DNA of 34,981 bases from Flavobacteriales bacterium (GTDB lineage: Bacteria; Bacteroidota; Bacteroidia; Flavobacteriales_E; Vicingaceae). A program made the position numbers and the translations under genes. Below the pieces are notes generated by a model. The model saw nothing but the letters and a program-made list of their open reading frames with translations, was not told the DNA's origin and did not search any database. Location of the stretch: positions 1-34,981 of the forward strand of contig JABAZP010000029.1 of assembly GCA_018608405.1 (NCBI GenBank), written 5' to 3'. Of this stretch, positions 1 through 8,937 are shown piece after piece. Each line of letters opens with the position of its first letter. The first letter of the stretch is position 1.

Positions 1-86
1 GGTATCGTCAATCGGATTAATATTCATGTATATCTTAACGTCTAAGTTATATTTTTAGAAAACTAGAATGGCTTATCGTTAATGAA

Positions 87-263
87 GTGTTTTTGGGACT
101 TTGTGGTCTTTATTTGGCCTTTTATTTATGGAAAAGTTTACGAAAAATGTATTCAGAATCCAGGCTAAAGACAAGTTGGAAGTATATTGTGTTAGTGGTG
201 TTATATGCCACTTTACTTGTTGTATCTACCTTTGCTTTATTGCTGTTTAGCTATAATTATTAA
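87..263 (+). CDS. Possible small two-helix membrane protein (start uncertain)
   Basis: This frame is open from 39 to the TAA at 261-263 and reads like a membrane protein: a hydrophobic stretch (VFLGLCGLYLAFYLW), a basic loop (KSLRKMYSESRLKTSWK), then a second hydrophobic stretch ending LLLFSYNY. An in-frame TAA at 36-38 means it cannot simply be the tail of a longer upstream gene in this frame. There is no ATG before the first helix: the choices are GTG at 87, TTG at 93, or ATG at 147, which would leave only the second helix. A different frame is open from 1 to a stop at 43-45 and could be the end of the preceding gene. It ends 24 nt before the next gene and may be co-transcribed with it. I do not recognise a family. 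A frameshifted C-terminus of an upstream gene is also possible. Confidence 0.3.
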   Translation: MFLGLCGLYLAFYLWKSLRKMYSESRLKTSWKYIVLVVLYATLLVVSTFALLLFSYNY

Positions 264-287
264 CTTCGTCGACTTAAATCGAAGAGC

Positions 288-1493
288 ATGAAAATAGGTA
301 TTATAAGAGAAGGTAAAACCCCACCAGATAAACGTGTTCCATTTACGCCTCAACAGTGTAAATTGATAGTTGATACCTACCCTGGAGTAGAGCTATTTAT
401 TGAAAAAAGTCCTATTCGAGCTTTTAGTGATGCAGAATACGAAGCCTTAGGTTTGAAAATAGTGGAAGACTTGACACATGTAGATTTGATTTTCGGAGTG
501 AAGGAAGTGAACATTGAGGATTTAATCCCAAATAAAACACATTTCTTTTTCTCCCACACCATCAAAGAGCAGCCATACAATAGAGACTTGTTGCAAGCTG
601 TAATTGATAAAAATGTACAGCTGTTAGATTACGAGGTGTTAACCGAGCCTAATGGCAGGAGGTTGGTTGGTTTTGGTCGATATGCCGGAATTGTAGGCAC
701 GTATAACGCTTTTATTGCTCATGGAGTTCGAACTGGTAAATACACTTTAAAGCCTGCCAATAAATGTGAGGATAGAAAAGAATTAGAAAGTGAATTACCT
801 AAAATAAGCTTACCAAAAAATTATAAAATTGCGCTGACAGGTTTGGGTCGAGTAGCAGGAGGATCGATTGAGATACTACAGAAAATGGGTGTAAAACAAG
901 TAGATACTACTTCCTTTTTATCACAGGAATTCAACGAGCCTGTTTTTACACAACTTTCTGTAGAAGAGTATTTTAAAAAGAAAGACGGAAGGCCTTTCGA
1001 TCGGAATGATGCCTATGCCAATGCGAAAGACTTTGATTCAGATTTTGTGAAGTATGCTCAAGTGGCTAACATGTATATTCCTTGTCATTTTTGGGATGCT
1101 GAGGGTCCGATTATTTTCTCCAAAGAGGATTTGGCTTCATCTGAATTTAACATTGAAGTAATTGCAGATATCAGTTGTGATATTGCAGGTCCGATTCCTT
1201 CAACCATTCGCCCGTCAACCGTTGCTGATCCAATATACGAGGTCAATAGAAATACATTACAAGAAGTTAGCATTAGTAGTGAAGATAGCATTACTGTTAT
1301 GGCAGTAGACAATCTACCCTGTGAATTGCCAAAGGATGCTTCGGAAGATTTTGGGGGAGAGTTAATTAATAGTGTTTTACCCGCTCTACTAGTACACGAT
1401 CCAGACTCAATTATAGATAGAGCAACAATTACGAAAAACGGGGATTTGAATTCGCATTTTGAATACTTGAGAGGTTATTTAGAAGGTAAGTAG
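288..1493 (+). CDS. Saccharopine dehydrogenase-like / alanine dehydrogenase-PNT fold oxidoreductase
   Basis: A 401-residue cytosolic NAD(P)-dependent enzyme of the AlaDH/PNT fold, closest in layout to fungal-type saccharopine dehydrogenase (lysine-forming, about 370 residues). The N-terminal AlaDH/PNT domain opens with MKIGIIREGKTPPDKRVPFT, where Arg and Lys contact substrate in the family. K72 (FGVKEV) and H90 (FFSHTIKEQ) fall where the yeast enzyme has its catalytic Lys and His. The dinucleotide-binding glycine loop is GLGRVAGGS around residues 185-193. Length and motifs are intact. ATG at 288 is the only sensible start. It is followed by a perfect terminator hairpin at 1524. Substrate is not certain: Bacteroidota proteins of this type are usually named only 'NAD(P)-dependent oxidoreductase' or 'alanine dehydrogenase', so a role in lysine metabolism is inference. 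Confidence 0.75.
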   Translation: MKIGIIREGKTPPDKRVPFTPQQCKLIVDTYPGVELFIEKSPIRAFSDAEYEALGLKIVEDLTHVDLIFGVKEVNIEDLIPNKTHFFFSHTIKEQPYNRDLLQAVIDKNVQLLDYEVLTEPNGRRLVGFGRYAGIVGTYNAFIAHGVRTGKYTLKPANKCEDRKELESELPKISLPKNYKIALTGLGRVAGGSIEILQKMGVKQVDTTSFLSQEFNEPVFTQLSVEEYFKKKDGRPFDRNDAYANAKDFDSDFVKYAQVANMYIPCHFWDAEGPIIFSKEDLASSEFNIEVIADISCDIAGPIPSTIRPSTVADPIYEVNRNTLQEVSISSEDSITVMAVDNLPCELPKDASEDFGGELINSVLPALLVHDPDSIIDRATITKNGDLNSHFEYLRGYLEGK

Positions 1494-1523
1494 ATTGAAT
1501 TACATAATCGCATAAGGAAAAAT

Positions 1524-1555
1524 AAAAAGGTGTTCTTTTAAAAGAACACCTTTTT
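1524..1555. terminator. Perfect bidirectional intrinsic terminator
   Basis: A 32-nt perfect inverted repeat whose left arm is AAAAAGGTGTTCTTTT (1524-1539), immediately followed by its complement. The A-run at one end and T-run at the other give a U-tract on either strand. It sits between two convergent genes, the oxidoreductase ending at 1493 and the lipoprotein gene ending at 1576, and can serve both. Confidence 0.9.
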
Positions 1556-1575
1556 ATGACCTTTTCTAAAGATAA

Positions 1576-2106
1576 TTACTGACCCAACACTTTGGCATCA
1601 ATTAGAAATACTGTATTAATATTTATTTCATGGTCTTGCCCAATTGTTTCGTCAGTCGTGGTCGAAAATCTTATTGAGAAACTTTCAGCGGTAATGTAGT
1701 CTTTAATATTTGCGTCTGTCGTAGTCAAATTTAGGGTGGTTATTCCGTCGGCAACATTGGGGTTTGAGCCCAGAGCTGCTTCAGGAAGTCCATTTGAATT
1801 TATAAACACTTCAACTGATTTGAAAAAATTAAAATTGCTATTTGCAGGAGTAATGATAGTTAAGGTTAATGATTGAAGCTTAATTTCATCAATAGAAGCT
1901 GCATTTGTCTCTTTCCCTGCGAAAGTTGCCTCTGAATTAGTAGCGATGTCAGGTGTTGATAAGCTAACTGGTATGTTTATTAAGGTATTTGCAGGTATTG
2001 TAATTTGATTATCAAAACTCATGTTAAACTGAGTGAGTTTATCTACTTCTTCACAACTACTAAAGCCTATTAAAACTAAAGCTACTAGGATAATTCTACT
2101 TCTCAT
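1576..2106 (-). CDS. Lipoprotein of unknown function
   Basis: A 176-residue lipoprotein. The ATG at 2106 gives a basic N-terminus, a hydrophobic stretch and a lipobox ending FSSC (MRSRIILVALVLIGFSSCEE), so it should be lipidated and exported. A longer reading from a TTG at 2127 only prepends MAQKQKK and weakens the signal peptide. The start overlaps the last 11 nt of the prolyl oligopeptidase gene, which suggests translational coupling. The mature part is Thr/Asn/Ser-rich, alternates like beta strands and has no cysteines after the lipid-anchored one. No catalytic motif was recognised. An envelope-exposed beta-sandwich protein is possible but is inference. Confidence 0.7.
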   Translation of the reverse strand: MRSRIILVALVLIGFSSCEEVDKLTQFNMSFDNQITIPANTLINIPVSLSTPDIATNSEATFAGKETNAASIDEIKLQSLTLTIITPANSNFNFFKSVEVFINSNGLPEAALGSNPNVADGITTLNLTTTDANIKDYITAESFSIRFSTTTDETIGQDHEININTVFLIDAKVLGQ

Positions 2107-4285
2107 TTTCTTCTGTTTTTGTGCCAAAATTCACTTTAGAATTTGTATTCCAAAGCACAAAACTCCAAACATCTGCCCATTCTTCAATTACTTTTTCTGT
2201 TGGTTTTCCTGCACCATGCCCTGCATTCACATCCACTCTCACTAAAACGGGATTCGGTCCTTCGTGCTTTGCTTGTAACTCAGAAATGAACTTCATACTA
2301 TGGGCTGGAACAACTCGATCATCATGATCACCTGTTACGACCATAGTAGCAGGATAACTAGTCCCTTGAATAACATTGTGCAAAGGAGAGTATGAAAGCA
2401 AATTTTTAAAATTTTCTTCATCAGTATCACTTCTGCCGTATTCGTCTGCCCATGCCCAACCAATTGTAAACTTATGGTAACGCAACATGTCTAAAACTCC
2501 AACTCCAGGTATAGAAACTTTCATTAGGTCTGGACGCTGAGTCATTACTGCACCTGCCAATAAACCACCATTTGATCTACCGTGAATTGCCAACTTTTCC
2601 GAACTACTATACTTTGTTGCAATTAGATATTCTCCTGCCGCAATAAAATCATCAAAAACATTTTGCTTGTTCAGTCTCCATCCTGCTGTGTGCCAATCCT
2701 CTCCAAACTCACTGCCTCCGCGCAAATTAGCAACGGCATAAACTCCACCTTGCTCTAAAAATACCGTATTAATAGCTGAGAACCTAGGAGTAATACTAAT
2801 GTTAAATCCTCCGTAACCGTATAGGAAGGTTGGGTTGCTTCCATCTAATTTAGTGCCCTTTTTATAGGTGATAAACATTGGGATTTTTGTACCGTCTTTA
2901 GAAGGGTAAAAAACCTGCTCTGTTTCATATTCACTTCCGTTGAAAGCTGTTTCCGGTTGAAAAAATAGCTCCGTTTTATTTTCCTCCAAATCATACTTAT
3001 AAATTTCCGTTGGAGTGATATAAGATGTATATGAATAAAAAGCAGTGTTTTCATCTTTATCACCACTGAAGCTTGCAATTCCTATTCCGGGTAGTTCTAT
3101 GTCATATAAATAATTAGCTGCAGAATCGTATACTTCTAACTTTGTTTGGACATTTTTCATGTAGTTAGCAATGATTTTATCGCCGGCTAATGATACGCCT
3201 CTTAGAACATAGTCTTTCTCAGGTATAAAATATACCCAGTTTTCTTGACTTGGATTTTTGATATCCACCAAACAAATTCGATTATTCGGTGCATTGTAGT
3301 TTGTATTAACTAAAAATTTGCCTTCACCAAGGTGGTCTACAATATAATTGTCTGTGTTATAGTTGTTCACCAATACAACAAAATCGCCACCATTTGATAA
3401 ATCTTTTACCATTAAGGAATTTCCATTAGTAGATTCTGAAGTAGAAACAAACAAATACGCTTCATCATCAGTAATGCCCGCTCCTGCGTTTCTTTGAGGA
3501 TGCTCCTTATCTTCGTAAACAAGCTGGTCTTCTTTTTGAGAAGTGCCCAATGTATGGTAATAAATTTTATGAAATTCATTTTTTCCAGAATAGTCAGAAC
3601 CTTCTGCAGGAGGATCATACGAACTATAATAAAAACCATTTTTATACCAAGAGATTCCACTGAATTTTACCCAATTAACAACGTCTTCAAGCATCGTTTG
3701 AGTTTCGATATCCATCACGTGAATCTCTACCCAATCAGAACCTGCTTTGGAAATTCCGTAAGCCATGTATCTATTGTCTTTGGAGAAACCCATCCCATTT
3801 AGCGAGGTTGTTCCTTCTTCAGACATGGTATTTGGATCTAATAAAACTTTTTGTTCCCCATCAAGACCTTTCTGAATATATAAAACACTTTGGTTTTGAA
3901 TACCATCGTTTTTGAACATAAAATAATTGTCTCCTTTTTTAAAAGGAGTACTTACTTTTTCATAGTTCCAGAGTTCAGTTAATCTCGCTTCAAGGTCTTC
4001 TCTATAGGGAATTTGATTTAAATAGTTAAAAGTTACCTCATTTTGTGCCTTTACCCAAGCTCCAGTTTCTTCTGATGTATCATTTTCAAGCCATCTGTAC
4101 GGGTCTGCAATCTGAGTTCCAAAATAATCTTCTACAATTGTATCTTTTCTTACTTCGGGATAATCATTAAGAGTAATTTCTTCTCTTGGCTCGTATTCTA
4201 ACGCGCTATCTTTTTCGGTTGAATGTCTTCCATTACATGCAACTAGGGCAGTGGTTACTGCAAATAGGAGGATGAATTTATTCAT
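2096..4285 (-). CDS. Prolyl oligopeptidase family serine peptidase, lipoprotein (S9A)
   Basis: A 729-residue S9A prolyl oligopeptidase. It begins with a lipoprotein signal (MNKFILLFAVTTALVACNG), then the family's N-terminal segment (DPYRWLEN), a seven-bladed beta-propeller region of about residues 110-440, and an alpha/beta hydrolase domain. The triad is visible: Ser571 in GRSNGG, Asp655 in DHDDRVVPAHS (with the substrate-binding Arg following) and His690 in NAGHGAGK. The family cleaves short peptides after proline; the lipid anchor puts this one in the periplasm or on the outer membrane. ATG 4285 is preferred over TTG 4306 because it directly precedes the signal peptide and TTG 4306 lies inside a promoter-like motif. 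It shares an operon with the small lipoprotein downstream. All key residues are present. Confidence 0.93.
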   Translation of the reverse strand: MNKFILLFAVTTALVACNGRHSTEKDSALEYEPREEITLNDYPEVRKDTIVEDYFGTQIADPYRWLENDTSEETGAWVKAQNEVTFNYLNQIPYREDLEARLTELWNYEKVSTPFKKGDNYFMFKNDGIQNQSVLYIQKGLDGEQKVLLDPNTMSEEGTTSLNGMGFSKDNRYMAYGISKAGSDWVEIHVMDIETQTMLEDVVNWVKFSGISWYKNGFYYSSYDPPAEGSDYSGKNEFHKIYYHTLGTSQKEDQLVYEDKEHPQRNAGAGITDDEAYLFVSTSESTNGNSLMVKDLSNGGDFVVLVNNYNTDNYIVDHLGEGKFLVNTNYNAPNNRICLVDIKNPSQENWVYFIPEKDYVLRGVSLAGDKIIANYMKNVQTKLEVYDSAANYLYDIELPGIGIASFSGDKDENTAFYSYTSYITPTEIYKYDLEENKTELFFQPETAFNGSEYETEQVFYPSKDGTKIPMFITYKKGTKLDGSNPTFLYGYGGFNISITPRFSAINTVFLEQGGVYAVANLRGGSEFGEDWHTAGWRLNKQNVFDDFIAAGEYLIATKYSSSEKLAIHGRSNGGLLAGAVMTQRPDLMKVSIPGVGVLDMLRYHKFTIGWAWADEYGRSDTDEENFKNLLSYSPLHNVIQGTSYPATMVVTGDHDDRVVPAHSMKFISELQAKHEGPNPVLVRVDVNAGHGAGKPTEKVIEEWADVWSFVLWNTNSKVNFGTKTEENEK

Positions 4286-4303
4286 AGAACTATTGTTTTG
4301 TGC

Positions 4304-4311
4304 CAAACTTA
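4304..4311 (-). promoter_or_regulatory. Bacteroidota -7 promoter element (TAAGTTTG)
   Basis: Matches the Bacteroidota primary-sigma -7 consensus TAnnTTTG, 18 nt before the ATG of the prolyl oligopeptidase gene. No clean -33 TTTG was found at the usual distance, so this is moderate evidence. It would give a very short leader. Confidence 0.4.
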
Positions 4312-4381
4312 AGGCTTTTTGTCTAAAACGTTTTCTCTTGTCAATTGCTAGTAAGAGCTTTAGTCAATCCGGTTATTCAAT

Positions 4382-4389
4382 TACCTTTG
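4382..4389 (+). promoter_or_regulatory. Bacteroidota -7 promoter element (TACCTTTG)
   Basis: Matches TAnnTTTG, 16 nt before the ATG of the DUF885 gene. A TTTA-containing -33 candidate lies at 4359-4362, about 19 nt upstream. With the oppositely oriented element at 4304-4311 it makes a compact divergent promoter region between two peptidase lipoprotein genes. Confidence 0.45.
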
Positions 4390-4405
4390 GTAAAAATAAA
4401 ATACG

Positions 4406-6193
4406 ATGAAAAATTTATTCTATTGTGCACTGTTCATTGGTGTTTTAGCGTGTGGTGGTCAACAAGAAAAGGAACCTAGTTCAATAGTAGAAAGTTTTGA
4501 TTTTGAGAGATTTAAATCTGAATTTATTGATGCGATGTGGAAGATGAATCCGATTTCAGCTTCTTTTCAAGGCCTTCATGATTTCGATGAAAAGTTACCT
4601 ATTCCAAATAAAGAGCGAACTCAATCTCAACTGAATTTTGCAGAGGATTGGCTAGTTAAATTAGGTGCTTTTGATTATGAACAACTAAGTGAGGCTGACA
4701 AAATAGACTATCACTTGATAGAAAATGATTTGCAGAATACTTTTTTTTATTTACATGAATTCAAGAGTGGTGAGTGGGATCCGGCTTCTTACAATCTAGG
4801 AGGAGTTTTTTTTCAAGTAATTAACTATCAAAAACACTCTTTAGAGAGGAGACTCGAAAACATTAATGAAAAATTAAATCACATTGAAGCCTACTATTCA
4901 CAAGCTAAAATGAACATTAATCAACCTACTAAAATTCATACCAATTTAGCAATTCAACAACTGGAAGGCTCAAAAACAATCTTTGAAAATACATTACTAG
5001 ATTCATTAAATGCTTCATTAAAAGATGAAGCGTTCAAACAAGTATTTAATGAGAAGATAGCTAAGGCAATTGGGGTAATTGAAGATTACAATAAGTTTCT
5101 AAAGGTAAATTTTATAGAAGAATCATCGGACTCAGCTACATTCCGAAGTTTTAGAATAGGGGAAGAATTGTATAGTAAAAAGTTTAATGCTGAAATACAA
5201 TCAGCATATTCGGCGAATGAAATTTTTGAAGCGGCAGTAGAAGAAAAAGGAGACTTGCATGAAAATATGTTTCGGCTATCGGATATGTTATGGGAAAAGT
5301 ATTTTGGCGAAGCTGAAAAACCTGGAGGTAGGTTTGAGCAAATTCAAATGGTGATCGATGAAGTTGCAAAAACGCATGTTCATAGAGACTCATTTGTTAC
5401 AGCAATTAGGCAGCAAATTCCTGAATTAATTGATTTTGTAAATGAAAACGATTTAGTTACTATGGACCCCAATAAACCACTGGTTGTGCGTGAAACACCT
5501 GAATATATGAGGGGATTTGCCGGAGCATCTATTTCAGCTCCGGGACCTTACGATGCTGAAGCAGAAACGTATTATAATGTGACCCCCTTAGACCATTACA
5601 ATGCTGAGGAAGCCGAGAGTTATCTGAGAGAATACAATAATTACACCTTACAAATTTTGAATATTCATGAGGCTATTCCAGGGCATTACACCCAGTTGGT
5701 GTATAGCAATCAGTCTCCCAGCTTAATTAAAAGCATTATGGGCAATGGCGCTATGGTAGAAGGTTGGGCTGTATATGCTGAAAGAATGATGTTAGAAGAA
5801 GGTTACGGCGGAGACCAGTTAGAAATGGGATTGATGTATTACAAGTGGAATCTAAGAACAGTCTGCAATACAATATTAGATTATGGTATCCAAGTTCTAG
5901 GTTACACTGAAGAAGATGCTATGCAACTGCTAATGACAGAAGCTTTTCAAGAAAAGTCGGAAGCTGAGGGGAAATGGAAAAGAGCTCGTTTATCTCAAGT
6001 TCAGCTGTGCAGTTATTTTACGGGATATTATGAAATAATGCAATTAAGGGAAGAATTACAAGAGCAAATGGGTGAAGAGTTTGATCTAAAAACTTTTCAT
6101 GAAGAATTTTTGAGCTACGGCAGTGTTCCTGTAAAATATATTAGAAAGTTGATGATACGGAAGTTAAGTGAAAAAAATAATAATTCTATTTAG
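4406..6193 (+). CDS. DUF885 family metallopeptidase-like lipoprotein
   Basis: A 595-residue DUF885 protein, full length for the family. The N-terminus MKNLFYCALFIGVLACGG is a lipoprotein signal peptide with Cys16 as the lipidation site. The long middle is helical. The zinc-binding signature HEAIPGH places His421, Glu422 and His427, and a downstream VEGWAVYAER segment (Glu452) supplies the likely third ligand. These follow the HExxxGH pattern typical of DUF885, in place of the standard HExxH. It probably cleaves or binds peptides in the periplasm; the exact reaction is unknown for most of the family. It is transcribed divergently from another peptidase lipoprotein, consistent with a shared role in peptide turnover (inference). 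Confidence 0.88.
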   Translation: MKNLFYCALFIGVLACGGQQEKEPSSIVESFDFERFKSEFIDAMWKMNPISASFQGLHDFDEKLPIPNKERTQSQLNFAEDWLVKLGAFDYEQLSEADKIDYHLIENDLQNTFFYLHEFKSGEWDPASYNLGGVFFQVINYQKHSLERRLENINEKLNHIEAYYSQAKMNINQPTKIHTNLAIQQLEGSKTIFENTLLDSLNASLKDEAFKQVFNEKIAKAIGVIEDYNKFLKVNFIEESSDSATFRSFRIGEELYSKKFNAEIQSAYSANEIFEAAVEEKGDLHENMFRLSDMLWEKYFGEAEKPGGRFEQIQMVIDEVAKTHVHRDSFVTAIRQQIPELIDFVNENDLVTMDPNKPLVVRETPEYMRGFAGASISAPGPYDAEAETYYNVTPLDHYNAEEAESYLREYNNYTLQILNIHEAIPGHYTQLVYSNQSPSLIKSIMGNGAMVEGWAVYAERMMLEEGYGGDQLEMGLMYYKWNLRTVCNTILDYGIQVLGYTEEDAMQLLMTEAFQEKSEAEGKWKRARLSQVQLCSYFTGYYEIMQLREELQEQMGEEFDLKTFHEEFLSYGSVPVKYIRKLMIRKLSEKNNNSI

Positions 6194-6266
6194 ATAATTC
6201 TGAATGTTAAAAAAACTTTATTTATAAAATGCATAACTTTAGTAAGAATATCCCGTAGACGATAGT

Positions 6267-6863
6267 ATGCTAAAAAAACTACTACTACCAATTTTTGCTG
6301 TGCTTCTTGGGCACTACTCTCAATCTCAATGTCTTCAGGTGCAAGATGGATTCGGGGTGTTTTCTAATACACCTCAATTTACTTCTTGTACGCCTGGTAC
6401 CTACACTATTTTTATAACTCCTGATCGGAATATGGGCAGTTACACCATCGACTGGGGTGATGGAAGTCCGGTTACAACAGGAGCAGGAATTTTAGTTGGC
6501 AATAATGTTTCCCATGTTTATGCTTCTACTGCTGCAAACTATACGATAACCATCACAGATAATTCTACAGCATGTACCATTACTGGTTTAGTAGTTTTAG
6601 AAAGAAACCCATTAGCGTCGATACAGTTGCCAACTGGAGATGACAATTTTGGCTGCACACCTGTTCAATTTCGATTTATCAATAGTTCTACACAGATTTC
6701 TTCGAATACAACATTTACTTGGGATTTCGGAGATGGAAGTCCCACAGAAACCTACGATTTTACGAATCTTGGAGATACAATTCTACATACGTATTTACCT
6801 GTCTCCTGGAGTGAAATTCGGTTACGTTTCTCGAGGATTAGATTTTGGGAAATTAATTTTTAA
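6267..6863 (+). pseudogene. 5' fragment of a PKD-domain cell-surface protein, fused out of frame
   Basis: The reading begins with a signal peptide (MLKKLLLPIFAVLLGHYSQSQ) and contains two PKD-like modules, recognisable by IDWGDGSP near residue 62 and TWDFGDGSP near residue 152. Proteins of this type in Bacteroidota usually exceed 1,000 residues and end in a gliding/T9SS C-terminal domain. Here the PKD sequence stops after HTYLP (residue 178), and the DNA continues directly as the interior of a PorP/SprF gene in the +1 frame. The last 20 residues of this ORF (ending EINF) are therefore nonsense. Start, signal peptide and both modules look undamaged up to the junction at about 6798-6808. The loss is best explained by a deletion or an assembly collapse between repeats. 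Confidence 0.75.
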
Positions 6864-7482
6864 TGATCAGTTAGAGAGTAACAGCGCAGCTACTGTTGAT
6901 GTAGATGCTTTTTCCGATAGAAATATCAATTATTTGAACATTGATTTTGGTGGGTTATTGTATTCTGACAAATATTGGGTTGGCTTGTCAGCAAGCCATC
7001 TAAACCGACCAAATCAAACCTTTTTTGGTGATAATGCTGAATCTCAGTTGCCAATAAAATATAATTTACAAGCTGGATACAAATTTGTACTATCTGGTGC
7101 AACGGTAAAAGCTAGAAATGCCAAGGATATTACAGCAGCAATTTTGAACGAGGCTCAGGAGCAATACGACCAACTGGATTTAGGGTTTTATTACAATCAT
7201 GAACCATTTGTTTTTGGCTTTTGGTATAGAGGCATACCATTGTTTAAAAGGTATAATGATGATGTGAACAAGGCAAGACAGAATAATGATGCCTTTATAG
7301 TTTTGGTCGGCTACAGTATTCCTGATCGAAACCTTAGAATAGGATACAGTTATGATGTTACCATTTCTATACTAGCCACTAATTCCGGCGGTGCGCATGA
7401 AGTTTCGTTAGTTTATGAGGTGGCCAGTAAAAGGAAGAAACGACGAAGTCGAAAATTCTTAGTTCCTTGTGCTAAATTTTAA
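6799..7482 (+). pseudogene. 3' fragment of a PorP/SprF family outer-membrane protein
   Basis: From codon CTG at 6799 this frame reads about 227 residues typical of the PorP/SprF family: GLDFGKLIFNDQ, DIDFGGLLYSDKYWVGLSAS-like strands, YNLQAGYKF, a segment around FGFWYRGIP, and a final beta strand AHEVSLVYEV followed by a basic tail. Full family members are roughly 300-330 residues, so about 80-100 N-terminal residues including the signal peptide are missing. PorP/SprF proteins are beta-barrel partners of T9SS substrates, and their genes normally lie directly downstream of large PKD/adhesin genes, which is what was joined here. No in-frame start with a signal peptide exists, so it cannot reach the outer membrane as is. 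Its stop overlaps the convergent AI-2E gene by 3 nt. Confidence 0.75.
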
Positions 7483-8594
7483 TCTGACGTTTCTGATTTT
7501 CTAAAGATTTTTTTTATTGATGCAAAGGTGGATTTTTCTTTTGAACCATCTTCATCACTTTGCAGTAAGTAAGCATATGGGCGCAATGAGCCATATTTGC
7601 TCATTATAATTTTCGTAATTCCAGTTAAAGGGATGGCTAAAATCATTCCTGATATTCCCCATATTTCAGCGCCAATAACTAAGGCTATTATTGCCGCCAG
7701 TGGGTTAACGTTCACTTTTGAGCCAACAATATTGGGAGTTATGAAATTACCTTCTAGAAATTGGACAAATCCAACTACAACGATTACCAGCAGTGGATAA
7801 ATTAATGAATCTTTGGTAATTAACGCGACCATCAAGGGCAGTAGTCCACCTATAAAAATCCCAATGTAAGGAATGATGGTTAAGACTGCAGATACAATTC
7901 CCATGAAAATCGCGTACTTTAAACCTAAGGCTAGTAAGCCAATTGAGTTTAAGACAGCCACAATTGCAATAACGGTGATTAGGCCTATAATGTAATTGTG
8001 AACCATCTCTTTAATCTCGTACGCTACAGCTAGAGATGAACCTTCCGTTTTTTTATCCAGTAACCCTAAAAACCCTTTAAAATTCTCTTTGTAGATTAGG
8101 ATAAAGAAAACGTAAATAGGGATAAGCGTGAAAAATGTAATTAAACTAGAAGTTGCAAGAAGAGCATCACCGAAAACACCGCTACCTGATTTAATAAGTT
8201 GGTTAGCATTTTCCTTTATTAAATCCAATTGTTGGTTGGCAGAAACTTGAAAAGTATCAGTTACCAATATCTCAAATTTGTTAAACAACGAATTGAATTG
8301 ATTTATTAAACTCGGCAAATCACTAAACAATAGTTTGGCCTGTGAAATTGTATAGTATAACCCAAACCCAATTATTAAACTTGCCACGAGCATACTTATT
8401 AAGGTAGCAGGAATAAGAGAAATTTTCTTGGCCTGCAAGAAACTAACTAGCGGATGCAAAACGATAGCAAAGAAAAATCCAAATACTATTGGAATGAGTA
8501 CAGATTTTGCAACAATAGCTCCAAAAATAAATAGAGTTATTGACAGTAGAACCTTCCAAAGTGTATCAATGGAAGAGCGTTTGGTTGGTTTCAT
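7479..8594 (-). CDS. AI-2E family transporter (PF01594-type permease)
   Basis: A 371-residue polytopic inner-membrane protein. It has the family layout: two or three N-terminal helices (residues about 12-85), a long amphipathic periplasmic segment (about 90-145), then several helices including the conserved region GLKYAIFMGIVSAVLTIIPY and IGIFIGGLLPLMVAL, and a late QFLEGNFITPNIVGSKVNVNP block. The family is named for AI-2 export but includes Na+/H+ antiporters and many uncharacterised members, so the substrate is unknown. It is the last gene of a four-gene minus-strand operon after the YtxH-like, holin-like and unknown genes, separated by only 4 nt from the last of these. It looks intact. 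Confidence 0.88.
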   Translation of the reverse strand: MKPTKRSSIDTLWKVLLSITLFIFGAIVAKSVLIPIVFGFFFAIVLHPLVSFLQAKKISLIPATLISMLVASLIIGFGLYYTISQAKLLFSDLPSLINQFNSLFNKFEILVTDTFQVSANQQLDLIKENANQLIKSGSGVFGDALLATSSLITFFTLIPIYVFFILIYKENFKGFLGLLDKKTEGSSLAVAYEIKEMVHNYIIGLITVIAIVAVLNSIGLLALGLKYAIFMGIVSAVLTIIPYIGIFIGGLLPLMVALITKDSLIYPLLVIVVVGFVQFLEGNFITPNIVGSKVNVNPLAAIIALVIGAEIWGISGMILAIPLTGITKIIMSKYGSLRPYAYLLQSDEDGSKEKSTFASIKKIFRKSETSD

Positions 8595-8598
8595 TCTT

Positions 8599-8937
8599 TT
8601 AAGGTAATAGGTGCTTCAAAAGCTTTTTCAACTGCTTTGATAATTTTTTACCATACTTCTGAACCACGAAAGTACTGACTAAAGTGCCAAGTGTACCACC
8701 TAACTCAAATTTTGGTCGTAAAACAGTCGTTACCAATAATTTTAAAAGTTGGGGTTCAACTTTCTGTCCCTTGTCAAAACTGTATTGTTCTATATCAGTT
8801 TTTAAAAAGAAGTTTTCCTTAAGGTGGTTTGCTTTCATTTTAATGTTGGTAAGCTGTATTACGCTGTTACTTTCCAACTCTTCGATAGCTCGTTGCAATG
8901 TTTCTAAATCCGTAATTTTTTTATCTTGTTTAATCAT
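8599..8937 (-). CDS. Conserved-looking small protein of unknown function
   Basis: A 112-residue protein with no recognised family. The N-terminal half is polar and charged. A central hydrophobic and Gly-rich stretch (FELGGTLGTLVSTFVVQ, about residues 77-93) could be a membrane-associated helix, and the C-terminus is strongly basic (KYGKKLSKQLKKLLKHLLP). It overlaps the upstream holin-like gene by 8 nt and is followed 4 nt later by the AI-2E permease gene, so the three are almost certainly translated from one mRNA. A peripheral membrane protein working with its neighbours is inference from context. Confidence 0.6.
   Translation of the reverse strand: MIKQDKKITDLETLQRAIEELESNSVIQLTNIKMKANHLKENFFLKTDIEQYSFDKGQKVEPQLLKLLVTTVLRPKFELGGTLGTLVSTFVVQKYGKKLSKQLKKLLKHLLP

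Noticed and set aside
4304-4319. Sigma-54 promoter (TTGGCAC as the -24 box) before the prolyl oligopeptidase gene
   Set aside because: There is no TTGC-type -12 box at the required 5-nt spacing in either copy of the TTGGCAC motif.
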